From Prochlorococcus sp. AG-355-G23 (GTDB lineage: Bacteria > Cyanobacteriota > Cyanobacteriia > PCC-6307 > Cyanobiaceae), in the NCBI GenBank assembly GCA_003278765.1, contig QCDK01000006.1:1-64000 (forward strand): DNA of 64,000 nucleotides. The letters run 5' to 3'. Shown one piece after another: positions 1-9,833 of this stretch; the stretch's first letter is position 1, and every line of letters begins with the position of its first letter. The notes under the pieces were generated by a model. The model worked only from the letters and a program-made list of their open reading frames with translations. It did not search any database and had not been told where the DNA came from. The position numbers were made by a program, and so were the translations under genes.

Positions 1-2
1 TT

Positions 3-68
3 AAACCTAAAAAAAGAACTGTTAAAGATGAAATAGTAGACGAAGAAGTTGATAGTGATAATAAATAA
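3..68 (+). CDS. C-terminal fragment of a protein cut by the left window edge (…KPKKRTVKDEIVDEEVDSDNK*)
   Basis: Open frame from the window edge to TAA at 66-68; charged K/E/D-rich tail. Confidence 0.5.
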   Translation, partial: KPKKRTVKDEIVDEEVDSDNK

Positions 69-201
69 GATTTAAATTAAAGAATACTTGGGATGCTTGA
101 ATCCTAAAATTAGGATATATCAATGAATAATTTGTTATTTTTGAATTCAATACTAAGGGTCTCTATTTTTTAAAACTTTAAATTTGAATTTTAGAAGGTT
201 G

Positions 202-714
202 TTATGAATCTAAAGCTACCTCGATAGCTGCAATTAAGTTTTCGTCAAACGGTTTTACACCGGGCTTGAATCTTGCAATTACTTTACTATCTTTTCCTAT
301 CAGAAACTTTTCGAAATTCCATTCAACATCTCCTTCAGGTTCAACTTTGTTAAGGGTTGTGTATGGTTCTGTGGTATTGCCTTTGGCATGAACTTTTTCA
401 TAGATTTCAAACTTAACGTCATATTTTGTTGTACAAAAATCTTTTATTTCTGAAAGAGAATCGGGCTCTTGTTTTCCAAAATCATTACAAGGGAATGCAA
501 GTATTCTTAGGCCTTTGCTTGAATATAAATCATGTAATTTTTGAAGGCCCTCATACTGAGTTGTATTTCCGCAATAACTAGCTACATTAACAACTAAAAT
601 TACTTCCCCTGAATATTCACCTAGTTTTATGGATGATCCGTCTGCGGAGAGAACAGTAGTATTTTGTACGTCAACTTGCATGTTTAAAAAAATTTCACCC
701 CTTGAAGATAGCAT
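202..714 (-). CDS. Glutathione peroxidase family protein
   Basis: Motifs NVASYCGNTTQYEGLQKLH, FPCNDFGKQEP, WNFEKFLI; real start may be internal (MQVDVQNT). Confidence 0.9.
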   Translation of the reverse strand: MLSSRGEIFLNMQVDVQNTTVLSADGSSIKLGEYSGEVILVVNVASYCGNTTQYEGLQKLHDLYSSKGLRILAFPCNDFGKQEPDSLSEIKDFCTTKYDVKFEIYEKVHAKGNTTEPYTTLNKVEPEGDVEWNFEKFLIGKDSKVIARFKPGVKPFDENLIAAIEVALDS

Positions 715-827
715 TGTATAGACTTTATTGTGTTTAATTTATATGGTGGTTTTGGTTATTTCTTTTATAAGTTTTAATTTTTCATTTATTTAACCCACTA
801 TAATTAAAATTATTAATCAGTTTAAAT

Positions 828-1070
828 TTGGACCCTTTAGACCCACTTACTGAAATTATTAATTCCGGTCAAGGTTTTTCACCTGCGATTGCTATGGAAA
901 GAATTATTTGGGCAATGATTGGAATCTTTTTTTTAGGAGCAATTTCAAGATCAATAACTAGTAGCATGAGAAGTCAAAATTGGTTTGGTAGAAATTTTTT
1001 TTTTAGTTATTCTAAAGATAAAAAAATTACAGATGATACATCTTCACAACCTTTTGATGATGACGAATAA
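828..1070 (+). CDS. Conserved hypothetical small membrane protein (TTG start)
   Basis: ORF with one hydrophobic segment and acidic C-terminus, immediately upstream of purT. Confidence 0.65.
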   Translation: MDPLDPLTEIINSGQGFSPAIAMERIIWAMIGIFFLGAISRSITSSMRSQNWFGRNFFFSYSKDKKITDDTSSQPFDDDE

Positions 1071-1081
1071 GTTTTATATAT

Positions 1082-2257
1082 ATGAAAGAATCAATTTTTT
1101 CTAAAAAGAGAATTTTATTGCTTGGTAGTGGCGAGCTTGGAAAAGAATTAGTAATTGAATCCAAAAGATTAGGATTAGAAGTTATTGCTATTGATCGATA
1201 TGAAAAAGCACCTGCAATGCAAGTTGCTGATTATTCAAGAGTAATTGATATGGGAGATAAAAATATTTTAAAAAATGTTATAAAAGAATTTAAGCCTGAC
1301 TATATTGTCCCAGAAATAGAGGCACTTTCAATTGAAGCACTAAAAGAACTAGAGGAGGAAGGATTCAATATTGTTCCCAATGCCAGAACTGTAGAAATTA
1401 CTATGAATAGAGATAAAATTAGAGACTTAGCTTCTAGAGATTTAAAAATTAAAACTGCAAAGTTTGATTATATTTTTGAGTTTGATGATTTAGAAAAAAA
1501 AGCAGATGAAATTGGATTCCCACTTTTACTAAAGCCTTTAATGAGCTCTTCAGGAAAGGGACAGAGTTTGGTTGAAACAAAAAATGATTTACAAAATGCT
1601 TGGGAACAGGCACGAGCAAATTCAAGAGGAAAAGTTAAAGGTGTAATTATTGAAGAATTTATTAATTTTGATTTCGAGTTTACTCTTCTAACTGTAAGAA
1701 AAGAAAATGGTGAAAATATTTTTTGTTTACCAATTGGACATCTTCAATCTAATGGAGACTATCAATGTAGTTGGCAACCTATAGAGATCAAGGAGTCCTT
1801 AATTATTGAAGCTAAGAAAATGACAAGTAGAATATTAAATAACCTTAATGGAGCTGGATTATACGGAGTAGAGTTTTTTATAAAAGGAAGTGAGGTTATA
1901 TTTTCAGAACTATCTCCAAGACCACACGACACTGGTATGGTTACATTAGTTAGTCAAAATATTAATGAATTTGAATTACATTTAAGGGCTTTTTTAAATT
2001 TACCAATACCGCATATAGATCTCATAGAACCCTCTGCAACCAGAGTTATTCTCTCTAATCAAGAGTATCAAAATCCTATTTATGAGGGTCTTAATGAAGC
2101 ATTAAAATTTGAAAAGACTAAAGTTCTCATTTTTGGCAAACCATTTTCCAGAAAAGGCAGAAGAATGGGTGTTGTTCTCTCATCAAATGCTGATATTAAT
2201 TTGGCTAGAAAAAATGCAGATGAAGCTGCTCGTAAAATAAAAGTCAGTGCTACATAA
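1082..2257 (+). CDS. purT: Formate-dependent phosphoribosylglycinamide formyltransferase (GAR transformylase 2)
   Basis: ATP-grasp protein, full-length match to remembered PurT motifs (LLGSGELGKE, SSSGKGQS, ELSPRPHDTGMVT). Confidence 0.95.
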   Translation: MKESIFSKKRILLLGSGELGKELVIESKRLGLEVIAIDRYEKAPAMQVADYSRVIDMGDKNILKNVIKEFKPDYIVPEIEALSIEALKELEEEGFNIVPNARTVEITMNRDKIRDLASRDLKIKTAKFDYIFEFDDLEKKADEIGFPLLLKPLMSSSGKGQSLVETKNDLQNAWEQARANSRGKVKGVIIEEFINFDFEFTLLTVRKENGENIFCLPIGHLQSNGDYQCSWQPIEIKESLIIEAKKMTSRILNNLNGAGLYGVEFFIKGSEVIFSELSPRPHDTGMVTLVSQNINEFELHLRAFLNLPIPHIDLIEPSATRVILSNQEYQNPIYEGLNEALKFEKTKVLIFGKPFSRKGRRMGVVLSSNADINLARKNADEAARKIKVSAT

Positions 2258-2350
2258 ATATTAAATAAAAATAACGAAAAAAATACTTATTTCCTTTGTT
2301 TTTGTTCTCTGTCTCTCTGGGTATTATTTTAGTATGTTCTCTATTTCACA

Positions 2351-2551
2351 ATGATAGAAAATTATAAAGGTTGGGATATAGCTTTAAATTGGGATAACAG
2401 TGATTATCTAGAGAGGGATACTACTAAAAGTAATTTTTTTAATCAAAAGGAAAAATGGATTGGTGTGCACTTAAATGGTGAAAAAATTTATGGTTCTTCC
2501 CTAAAAGAAATTAGGCATATTATTGATTATCCTAGTTTACATGCAAAGTAG
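2351..2551 (+). CDS. Hypothetical protein
   Basis: 66-aa ORF with ATG. Confidence 0.55.
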   Translation: MIENYKGWDIALNWDNSDYLERDTTKSNFFNQKEKWIGVHLNGEKIYGSSLKEIRHIIDYPSLHAK

Positions 2552-2565
2552 GTTTAGAGAATTTT

Positions 2566-2727
2566 TTAATTATCCTGATTATTTTCATTATCTTCAATTA
2601 GTTCATTAGCGAGTTTTCTTAAATCTCCCTTAATCGAGACCCATGTAAAGGCGATTATAAAAATTGAAGCTGATATTGCAACGGTGATTTTTTCGATAGG
2701 TGACATTCCAAGTGCAATAGCAAACAT
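2566..2727 (-). CDS. Small single-TM hypothetical protein (MFAIALGMSPIEKITVAISASIFIIAFTWVSIKGDLRKLANELIEDNENNQDN)
   Basis: Read by eye; 53 aa with TM segment and charged tail, not in the ORF track. Confidence 0.6.
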   Translation of the reverse strand: MFAIALGMSPIEKITVAISASIFIIAFTWVSIKGDLRKLANELIEDNENNQDN

Positions 2728-2891
2728 TTCAAACCAAATACTAATTTTTAATTATATTGAATTTATTTAAAAAGTTAGAATCAAATTTTTTTTTGCAATG
2801 ATATTTAATTATTCAAAATATAATAAATAAAATTTAAATTACTTATTTTATTTATTGTTTCTGATTTCAATTTTATTCAGTAAGATAAACT

Positions 2892-3113
2892 ATGGAAAAA
2901 AAAAAGTGCCCCCAATGTAAAAATTTAATTTTAATAACTTCACCAACATGTTTATATTGTGGCAGACCTAATAAATTTGTAACTAAGGAATACGTAAATA
3001 AAAAGTGGAATAAAGATAAAAATAAAAATGTATTTGATTATATTTTTATTAATAAATATATTGTATTTATTTTATTTTTAATATTTACAATTGTTATTAT
3101 TATATTTAATTAA
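2892..3113 (+). CDS. Zinc-ribbon protein with C-terminal TM helix
   Basis: CPQC…CLYCGRPN double CxxC and a hydrophobic C-terminus. Confidence 0.65.
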   Translation: MEKKKCPQCKNLILITSPTCLYCGRPNKFVTKEYVNKKWNKDKNKNVFDYIFINKYIVFILFLIFTIVIIIFN

Positions 3114-3127
3114 ATAATATCAATATA

Positions 3128-5734
3128 TTACTCTATCATTGCATCTAATACCTCTTTAGTATTAGTTGATAGTTTATTTTTTTTAATCTGCTTTATTGTT
3201 TCTACCATATTACATTTGTAAGGGTCTGAATAATAATTGTATCTACTAAATACTTTCACAAAACGAGAAATTACGATTGGATTTAATTTATCAAAATCAA
3301 TTATCTTTTTTGCAATATATTTATAACCAGAACCATCAATTGCATGAAAAGTACTATTTCTTGTTACGAAAGAATTTAATATAGCTCTTAAAGTGTTCGG
3401 TGATTTTGAATCAAAAAACTTATTTTCAAATAATTTTTCAATGCTGCTTGTTTTTTCATCAATTTCTATAGATGCATTGAATGAGAACCAACTATCCAAA
3501 ACGACACTATTATTTTTCCATTTATTGAAGAATATATTTGAAATAAGTTTACGTTCAGGACAATTAATCCTACTAAATGAATTCAATGCAGCTTTTGCTA
3601 GCGTCATCGAATTACTATCGACATAATTAATTATTTTGCTTTTAATTTCCTCATCATGACTGTGTAAGAGAAGTTTCCAAATAGTTTCGATTAGTTTTCT
3701 TTCATTTTTGCCCTCTGGCCAGACTTTATCTAGATTTTTCTCTATTTCATCGAGCTTAAAAAATAATTCTTTTTTTAATTTGGTACCGAATAAATGATTT
3801 AATTCGTCAATAGTTTTATATATCTTTAAAGGATCTATATTTTCCATCTCCGATTCAATTTCAGCAAATGTCGGAATACTTAGTAATTCTGATAAAAGAG
3901 ATAAATTAATATCTTTATTTTGTATAAATGATATTAATGTGCTTATTAATTTATTTTCAATTTTATGATCTGGTTTTTCATCTAATCTGCATAAAATAAT
4001 TTTTTTATAAAAAACTTTTACAGTATTAGATAGTGTAAAAAAATCTTTTTCATATTTTAATATTAAAAATTTTTCATCCAAGGTAGTGTCTGATGCCCAC
4101 TCAACAGGAGAAGAGAATTCGCGAAAATAAGTTACTAAAGGAATTTGGAGGTGAGATCTTATATTCCTAAAAATAAATTCTTGCTTTTTTGTTTTTAAAA
4201 CAACCGTTTTTTTTATTGTTTTATTTTCACTGCAAAATATAGCAATATTTATAGGAATTATTAGAGGTAAATCATTATATGGGTTATTGTTTATTGGATT
4301 ACTTTGCGAGGCTTCAATTGTAAGTTTTTCGTTTGTTTGATCCCAGATTCTCCTAAATTTAATTTTTGGAGTCCCATTTTGCTTGTACCAGATTTTAAAC
4401 TTTTCGGGATCAATTTCCTTATTATTTTCTAAAATTTTATCGACAAATTGGTCTATGGTTGCTGCCTTTCCATCATATGTTGAGATGTAATTACTAAATC
4501 CTTTATAGAAATTTTCATCTTTTACAAGCTTATTAAGCATTCTAATTATTTCTGCTCCTTTCTCGTAAATCGTGGTCGTATAGAAATTGTCTATTTCTTG
4601 ATATTTTTCAGGCATTACAGGATGTGATGTTGGACCAGAATCCTCTCTAAATTGATTTTTTTTAAGAAATTTTGCATCCTCAAGTCTCTTGATTTCATGA
4701 TTATGAAGGTCTGCAGTGAATTGTTGATCTCTGAATACTGTTAAACCCTCTTTAAGAGATAGTTGAAACCAATCCCTACAAGTCACTCTATTTCCAGTCC
4801 AATTATGGAAGTATTCATGGGCGATCACACCTTCTATTCTCTCTAGTTCCTCATCAGTTGTTGTTTCAGAATTAGCCAGTATTAGTTTTGAGTTGAAAAT
4901 ATTGAGACTTTTATTTTCCATTGCTCCCATATTAAAGTGCCTGATTGCAACTATATTGAACAATGACAAATCGTATTCAAGGTTGTATTTATCCTCGTCC
5001 CATCTCATAGATTTCTGTAAGGAACTTATTGCATGTTGAACATATTTTTCATCGCCATACTCAACATAAATATTTATTTTTACTTTTTTATTCGATTTTG
5101 TTATGAAATTGTCTTTTATACAATTAAGTTTCCCTGCTACTAATGCAAATAGATATGAGGGCTTTGGATATGGGTCTTCCCAAATTATTTCATGTCTATT
5201 ATTTGTAAGATCGTTTTCTTTTACGATGTTACCATTTGAAAGTAAAACGGGATAATCATTCTTGTCTGCTTCAATTCTCACAGTGTATTTGCTTAGGATA
5301 TCAGGCCTGTCAGAATGAAAACTTATTCTTCTAAATCCTTCTGCCTCGCATTGCGTAGTTATAATTCCATTGCTCTCATACATACCTAAAAGGGATGAAT
5401 TTTCCTTTGGCTTAATTATTCCTTCTATTTTTAATAAAAAATTATCTTTATTTATATTTTTAATTGTTAAGTTGTTTTTTTGCTGTTTGTAGTATTTTTC
5501 TTCTAGTAATGAGTCATCTATAAATAATTTTTTTATTAATATATCCTCACCATCAAGAATAAGATTTCTTGTGTTTTTATTTTTTTTTACCAATTTTAGT
5601 TTGGTCGTGACATTTACAGCATTTTTCATTATTACGAAGTCCAAAAAGATTTCTGGAATTTCATAATCAAAAACCTTGTAATTTTTAAGTTTTACATATC
5701 TTGAAATACTTTTTTGGTTTATTGGATTGTTCAT
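3128..5734 (-). CDS. pepN: Aminopeptidase N (M1 family)
   Basis: 868 aa; GAMEN motif and HEYFHNWTGNRVTCRDWFQLSLKEG intact. Confidence 0.96.
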   Translation of the reverse strand: MNNPINQKSISRYVKLKNYKVFDYEIPEIFLDFVIMKNAVNVTTKLKLVKKNKNTRNLILDGEDILIKKLFIDDSLLEEKYYKQQKNNLTIKNINKDNFLLKIEGIIKPKENSSLLGMYESNGIITTQCEAEGFRRISFHSDRPDILSKYTVRIEADKNDYPVLLSNGNIVKENDLTNNRHEIIWEDPYPKPSYLFALVAGKLNCIKDNFITKSNKKVKINIYVEYGDEKYVQHAISSLQKSMRWDEDKYNLEYDLSLFNIVAIRHFNMGAMENKSLNIFNSKLILANSETTTDEELERIEGVIAHEYFHNWTGNRVTCRDWFQLSLKEGLTVFRDQQFTADLHNHEIKRLEDAKFLKKNQFREDSGPTSHPVMPEKYQEIDNFYTTTIYEKGAEIIRMLNKLVKDENFYKGFSNYISTYDGKAATIDQFVDKILENNKEIDPEKFKIWYKQNGTPKIKFRRIWDQTNEKLTIEASQSNPINNNPYNDLPLIIPINIAIFCSENKTIKKTVVLKTKKQEFIFRNIRSHLQIPLVTYFREFSSPVEWASDTTLDEKFLILKYEKDFFTLSNTVKVFYKKIILCRLDEKPDHKIENKLISTLISFIQNKDINLSLLSELLSIPTFAEIESEMENIDPLKIYKTIDELNHLFGTKLKKELFFKLDEIEKNLDKVWPEGKNERKLIETIWKLLLHSHDEEIKSKIINYVDSNSMTLAKAALNSFSRINCPERKLISNIFFNKWKNNSVVLDSWFSFNASIEIDEKTSSIEKLFENKFFDSKSPNTLRAILNSFVTRNSTFHAIDGSGYKYIAKKIIDFDKLNPIVISRFVKVFSRYNYYSDPYKCNMVETIKQIKKNKLSTNTKEVLDAMIE

Positions 5735-5784
5735 CTTTAGAAAGAAGTTAAGAGGTTAAAAAATCTAGAATATTTATTGTGAAA

Positions 5785-6150
5785 TTATAAGTTAGAACTC
5801 TTATCTTCTGATTTACAGAAATGTGCTTTAACTTTTCCTGAAGGAAGTAATTCGTATAAAGAGGGATTATTAATATCAGGCGATCCGTCCTTATTAAATT
5901 GGTATCTCCAGTCCCATTTTTTATCTGTAAAGGAAATATAGTCTTTTCTTAGAGAATATGGAAGCATAAGCTTTTTTTTATTCCAATTAATATTTATAAA
6001 TGCTCCTGGCTTTAACTCAGATATCTTTTCTACTACGGAAAAGTCACCATTAATATTATTTCTCAACACTAAGTTAAGCTTTGAATTTTCACATATATAG
6101 CTACTGTTTAAAGCTAATAAAAGTATTGAGGTAATAAAAAATAAATGAAT
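5785..6150 (-). CDS. Hypothetical secreted protein; frame extends upstream of the track start (6069) to a likely ATT start
   Basis: In-frame upstream peptide HLFFITSILLLALNSSYIC resembles a signal peptide; AAAGGGAG lies ~8 nt before ATT at 6150-6148. Confidence 0.5.
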   Translation of the reverse strand: MHLFFITSILLLALNSSYICENSKLNLVLRNNINGDFSVVEKISELKPGAFININWNKKKLMLPYSLRKDYISFTDKKWDWRYQFNKDGSPDINNPSLYELLPSGKVKAHFCKSEDKSSNL

Positions 6151-6221
6151 TTTTTGAACTCCCTTTAAAGTAGATTTACTCTTAAGCTAAATGACTTAAT
6201 TAAAGATCTTTTTGGATAGAT

Positions 6222-6938
6222 TTAAATCATAATAGACTGCATACTCTTTAAATCTACAAGATTACAATTTAATTCCTCTTCATAATCCTGAACTGAAATA
6301 AAATTATTTAAAAAACCTGAATATTTTGCATCTCCGCCTATGGTGCTTGAAAGTATATATTTTGGATTAAATTTTTTAATCAATTTAGGGATTACATCAG
6401 CACCTTTTACAAAAGAACCTACCAGGGGTAATTCTAAATTTTTTGTAGGAGTAATTACTGCGTCAAGAATTTGCTTGTTTAAATTTTCATCAAGATATCC
6501 ATGGGGTTCTATATAAAACCCATTATCTTGATCGTCTTTTACAATATAACCGTTTTCTATTTGTGGTACTGGAGCCCCAGCAGTAGCTTCAAAACTTAAA
6601 TTAAATTGATTAGTCTTTTCATTTGGCTTGAGCATTTTTATTGAATCAAAACCAATTTTTTCTAATGTTTCAACAGCACTTTTTGGACAAATTATAGGAA
6701 TATCCTTTCTGAACATTTCTAATGTAGGAACATGACAGTGATCAGGTAATCCTTGGGTTAACAAAATAATATCTATTTTTTTATCAATTGAAATTTCTTC
6801 TTCTAATGATCCTTTAAAAAACCACTCACCAGGAGGAAATATTAAATCTCCCTTGAGCCAAGGATCAATAATCAAATTGGTTTTTTTAAATTTTATGAGC
6901 CAACCATTTGAACCAAGGTAGGTCGCTTCAAAAGTCAT
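6222..6938 (-). CDS. Metallo-beta-lactamase-fold protein (UlaG-like) with altered HxHxDH motif
   Basis: LIIDPWL…IILLTQGLPDHCHVPTLEMF…GAPVPQIENGYIV. Confidence 0.8.
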   Translation of the reverse strand: MTFEATYLGSNGWLIKFKKTNLIIDPWLKGDLIFPPGEWFFKGSLEEEISIDKKIDIILLTQGLPDHCHVPTLEMFRKDIPIICPKSAVETLEKIGFDSIKMLKPNEKTNQFNLSFEATAGAPVPQIENGYIVKDDQDNGFYIEPHGYLDENLNKQILDAVITPTKNLELPLVGSFVKGADVIPKLIKKFNPKYILSSTIGGDAKYSGFLNNFISVQDYEEELNCNLVDLKSMQSIMI

Positions 6939-7004
6939 TATTATTAGATTGTTTTAATAAACTATAAGGTAATTTTGGCTTTATCGAGAAATTGCTAATT
7001 TATA

Positions 7005-7307
7005 TTAGTTTGCTTCATTTAAGATTTGAAATGACTTTCTTTTAAGATTAAATATTAAAACTTGATTATCTTTATAACTAATCTCAAAGTTTTCTTTTTC
7101 TAGCATTTTTAATGGTATTAGAGCTAATCCTCCTGTTCCTGAAAATATGATTGGCATTGTATTATTTTTCTTTCCATTCATTTTTTGTAAGTCAATAGCT
7201 TGAGAAACTATTTTTCTGGCTTTATCAAATCCGTAATCTTCTATTAATTCAGGCCATAAAAAGTTAACTGATTCATATTTCGAAAACTCAATTTGTACTG
7301 TTTTCAT
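7005..7307 (-). CDS. Hypothetical protein
   Basis: 100-aa ORF, ATG. Confidence 0.6.
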   Translation of the reverse strand: MKTVQIEFSKYESVNFLWPELIEDYGFDKARKIVSQAIDLQKMNGKKNNTMPIIFSGTGGLALIPLKMLEKENFEISYKDNQVLIFNLKRKSFQILNEAN

Positions 7308-7354
7308 TAAAAAAATAATAAATATATATAGTGATTAATTAATTACGATTTTAC

Positions 7355-7540
7355 TTAATTAGTATTTTTAAACCTATCCATGACTAGTTGCAACATATCC
7401 ACTACATCACCATCAGTTAGATTTAAATCCTTCTTTAAATCATTGCAAGTTAGATTCATTTCAAGTGCCGCTTCAGCCATATGATTAACTTTTTGGTTAT
7501 CACCGCCTAATGAAATAAAGGGATTGAAGTTTTCTATCAT
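7355..7540 (-). CDS. Hypothetical protein (61 aa)
   Basis: ORF with ATG; balanced amino-acid composition. Confidence 0.55.
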   Translation of the reverse strand: MIENFNPFISLGGDNQKVNHMAEAALEMNLTCNDLKKDLNLTDGDVVDMLQLVMDRFKNTN

Positions 7541-7647
7541 TTAATACTTGTAGATACAACTTAGTTCTAGCTAAGAAATATTTAATTATCATTTATTGAT
7601 ACAGAAGCTTATAAATATGTTATTTATTATTTAGAAAGTTTTTATTT

Positions 7648-8028
7648 TTAAACTAGGGATATTGAGATACCTTTTGATATCAATGCAAATCTTCTGGCTC
7701 TGACTAGTAAAGGAAATATCAAATTTGTTCGTTTATTTGATTTAAACACTCTTGAAAGTAACAAAAGTAAATTACTTGAGGGATTATTGATCTGTTTGCA
7801 AATAGTATTAATTGCATTTGCCCCATGAAAGATCTCTTCATCTTTCAGGAGAATAGCTCCTTTATCTAGGTCATAACCTTTATCTAGGAGGGATTTAATT
7901 AGAGTTAAATTTTTACGACCATCAAGAATTTTAATATTATTTAACTTGCTTTTGATCTCAAGGAGCTCAGCAAAATGATTGCAGAATGGGCATTCTCCAT
8001 CATAAATAAAGGTATAGTTGGAAGTCAT
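7648..8028 (-). CDS. DCC-family thiol-disulfide oxidoreductase-like protein (DUF393)
   Basis: YDGECPFCNHFAE and GANAI motifs. Confidence 0.85.
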   Translation of the reverse strand: MTSNYTFIYDGECPFCNHFAELLEIKSKLNNIKILDGRKNLTLIKSLLDKGYDLDKGAILLKDEEIFHGANAINTICKQINNPSSNLLLLLSRVFKSNKRTNLIFPLLVRARRFALISKGISISLV

Positions 8029-8227
8029 TTGATAGAAACAGTATTGATGGTCTTAAAGTGCGCCAACAAAATAATAATGCCTCGATAATAAAACAATTAA
8101 TAAAAATTTTGTGGATTTTTTTAATGGATATTTAAGCGACTCAAATAATTACGAAGAAATGTCTCAATATAGGTATATTTTTCATAAAAATCTGTATGCT
8201 AACTCGGAGATATTATGTTTTAAAATC

Positions 8228-8365
8228 ATGAATTTACTAGCTTCTTTTGCTTTAGGTGGTTTCAATCCATGGGCAGCAGGCTTTGGAATTGGTTCTTTAG
8301 TCCTTTTTGGTCTTGTTGGTCTTGTAGCGGGTCCAAACCTAAAGAATTTTGACCCTGATGCATAA
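8228..8365 (+). CDS. Small hydrophobic protein (MNLLASFALGGFNPWAAGFGIGSLVLFGLVGLVAGPNLKNFDPDA); true start probably inside the listed ORF 8111-8365
   Basis: Internal ATG gives a clean 45-aa membrane protein; intrinsic terminator follows. Confidence 0.6.
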   Translation: MNLLASFALGGFNPWAAGFGIGSLVLFGLVGLVAGPNLKNFDPDA

Positions 8366-8388
8366 ATAATCCAATTTAATTTAGATTT

Positions 8389-8415
8389 AAAAGACTCATT
8401 TGAGTCTTTTTTTTT
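8389..8415 (+). terminator. Rho-independent terminator
   Basis: AAAAGACTC-ATTT-GAGTCTTTTTTTTT: 9-bp perfect stem followed by T run. Confidence 0.85.
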
Positions 8416-8469
8416 GCAGTTTTTTAAATTTATTTTTAGAATCAATCTTAATAGTATTACGCCAAAAAA

Positions 8470-8739
8470 ATGTTGTTAAATCCTTTTTATCCATTTACTT
8501 TTTTCAAGATCTCTTCCCTTAAAGCTACAATTGTTTTGCTATCAATACTTTTAATTAAATCAAATTTGCTTAGATTAAAAGGGGGACTAGTAGGAGGTCT
8601 TTTTGCCTTGATACTCATATCGGGGATTTTTGCCTCTAGTGCCATAGCTTTAGGATCTTTAGTTTATGCCTATCAATTAAAGAAGAAATCTAGACCTGAT
8701 GATAATAAAATGCAGGATTTAGAAACTGTTAATGTTTAA
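8470..8739 (+). CDS. Hypothetical membrane protein
   Basis: 89 aa, internal TM segment and charged tail. Confidence 0.55.
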   Translation: MLLNPFYPFTFFKISSLKATIVLLSILLIKSNLLRLKGGLVGGLFALILISGIFASSAIALGSLVYAYQLKKKSRPDDNKMQDLETVNV

Positions 8740-8771
8740 GATATTTTGTGAATCAAATTAAGTTGGACAAC

Positions 8772-8888
8772 CTAAAATGGAGTTCCAGGCACAAAATGCA
8801 AGATTAAAAAACCAATACCGGCAGCAAAAACAATTGATACTGCGATGATTAGAAGGCCCGATGCCATCCCCCCTTCGTTAAACGCCAT
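8772..8888 (-). CDS. Small single-TM protein (MAFNEGGMASGLLIIAVSIVFAAGIGFLILHFVPGTPF)
   Basis: 38 aa read by eye; resembles low-molecular-weight thylakoid subunits in architecture only. Confidence 0.6.
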   Translation of the reverse strand: MAFNEGGMASGLLIIAVSIVFAAGIGFLILHFVPGTPF

Positions 8889-9161
8889 TTAGTTTGTTAT
8901 TTTTAAATTTATAATAGAACATATTTGTTGCAAGGTAATAGTTTTAATTACTTATATATCATCCAAATTTATTATTAATGGTGAATAAAAGTAAAAAGAT
9001 GGAAGTTAAAGAGATGATAAAACCAAATATTATTAATGGTTTAGATTTGACGTCTTCTTCTTTTTTAAGCTTATTTTTTGGAGAAGAAAAATTTCTATCT
9101 TTTTTTTTAAAAATAAGATTGGAAAAAGGTTTAATCACGATAAATTTTGGATTTGAGCTAA

Positions 9162-9479
9162 TTACCCTAAAGTTTTGAACAAATCTTTATGGTAATCAAC
9201 AACATTTTGACAACTTATTACAGGTGTAAATTCCATATGAATGCCAAATTTGGCTCTCCATGGAGCAAAATGCTCAAAAATTTCTTTATCACTCTCTGCC
9301 TTACATAAACAAACCACTCTACCCTCCCCTGGAGCGTGAACTCTAAACAACATTTCAAATTTATCTGTTTTATCTGATTTTGCAATTTCACCTTTTTCCC
9401 AAGCTTCTACAAATAATTGATAAGCTTTTACTTGATTCTCAATATCTGGGAATTGGCAGTCAGCAAGAAATAATTGCAT
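9162..9479 (-). CDS. DUF3303-like protein (start corrected to MQLFLADCQFPD)
   Basis: FHAPGEGRVVCLCKAES-type sequence; internal Met gives the typical N-terminus. Confidence 0.75.
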   Translation of the reverse strand: MQLFLADCQFPDIENQVKAYQLFVEAWEKGEIAKSDKTDKFEMLFRVHAPGEGRVVCLCKAESDKEIFEHFAPWRAKFGIHMEFTPVISCQNVVDYHKDLFKTLG

Positions 9480-9571
9480 TGGTGTAATTTTAAGATTATA
9501 CTCATTATCCCTCAAATACTTATTTATTAATTGGACTGTTTGAATTTGAAGATTATAAAAAGAATATTTTC

Positions 9572-9721
9572 CTAAATAAAGTGAGAAGAAAGAGTCTCAA
9601 GGAATTTCCCAATATCTTTTTTATATAAACTGTCTGTGATCTTTAAAGAGAATAATTCATAATCATTTATATCTTTTTTTTTATCAAAATTAATATTTCG
9701 CTTTAATGAAATATTTTTCAT
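9572..9721 (-). CDS. Small hypothetical protein (MKNISLKRNINFDKKKDINDYELFSLKITDSLYKKDIGKFLETLSSHFI)
   Basis: 49 aa, ATG, read by eye. Confidence 0.4.
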   Translation of the reverse strand: MKNISLKRNINFDKKKDINDYELFSLKITDSLYKKDIGKFLETLSSHFI

Positions 9722-9833
9722 GATTTTATTGATCACTATTTAAAATTTAAACAAATATAAGGAAAAGACAAATTTCTTTACATTATGTTTTTTATGAGAA
9801 AAGTTTCTAACTAATAAATGATTGTTAATTTAT

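Noticed and set aside
100-117. ATCCTAAAATTAGGAT palindrome downstream of the glutathione peroxidase gene
   Set aside because: 6-bp stem without a T run on the needed side; could arise by chance in AT-rich DNA.
8182-8445. Minus-strand ORF 8182-8445
   Set aside because: Antisense to the small plus-strand protein and runs through its terminator hairpin.
8978-9178. Plus-strand ORF 8978-9178 as a gene
   Set aside because: Low-complexity, overlaps the end of the DUF3303-like gene; contains a short imperfect duplication (AAATttATTATTAATGG) but no convincing coding signature.
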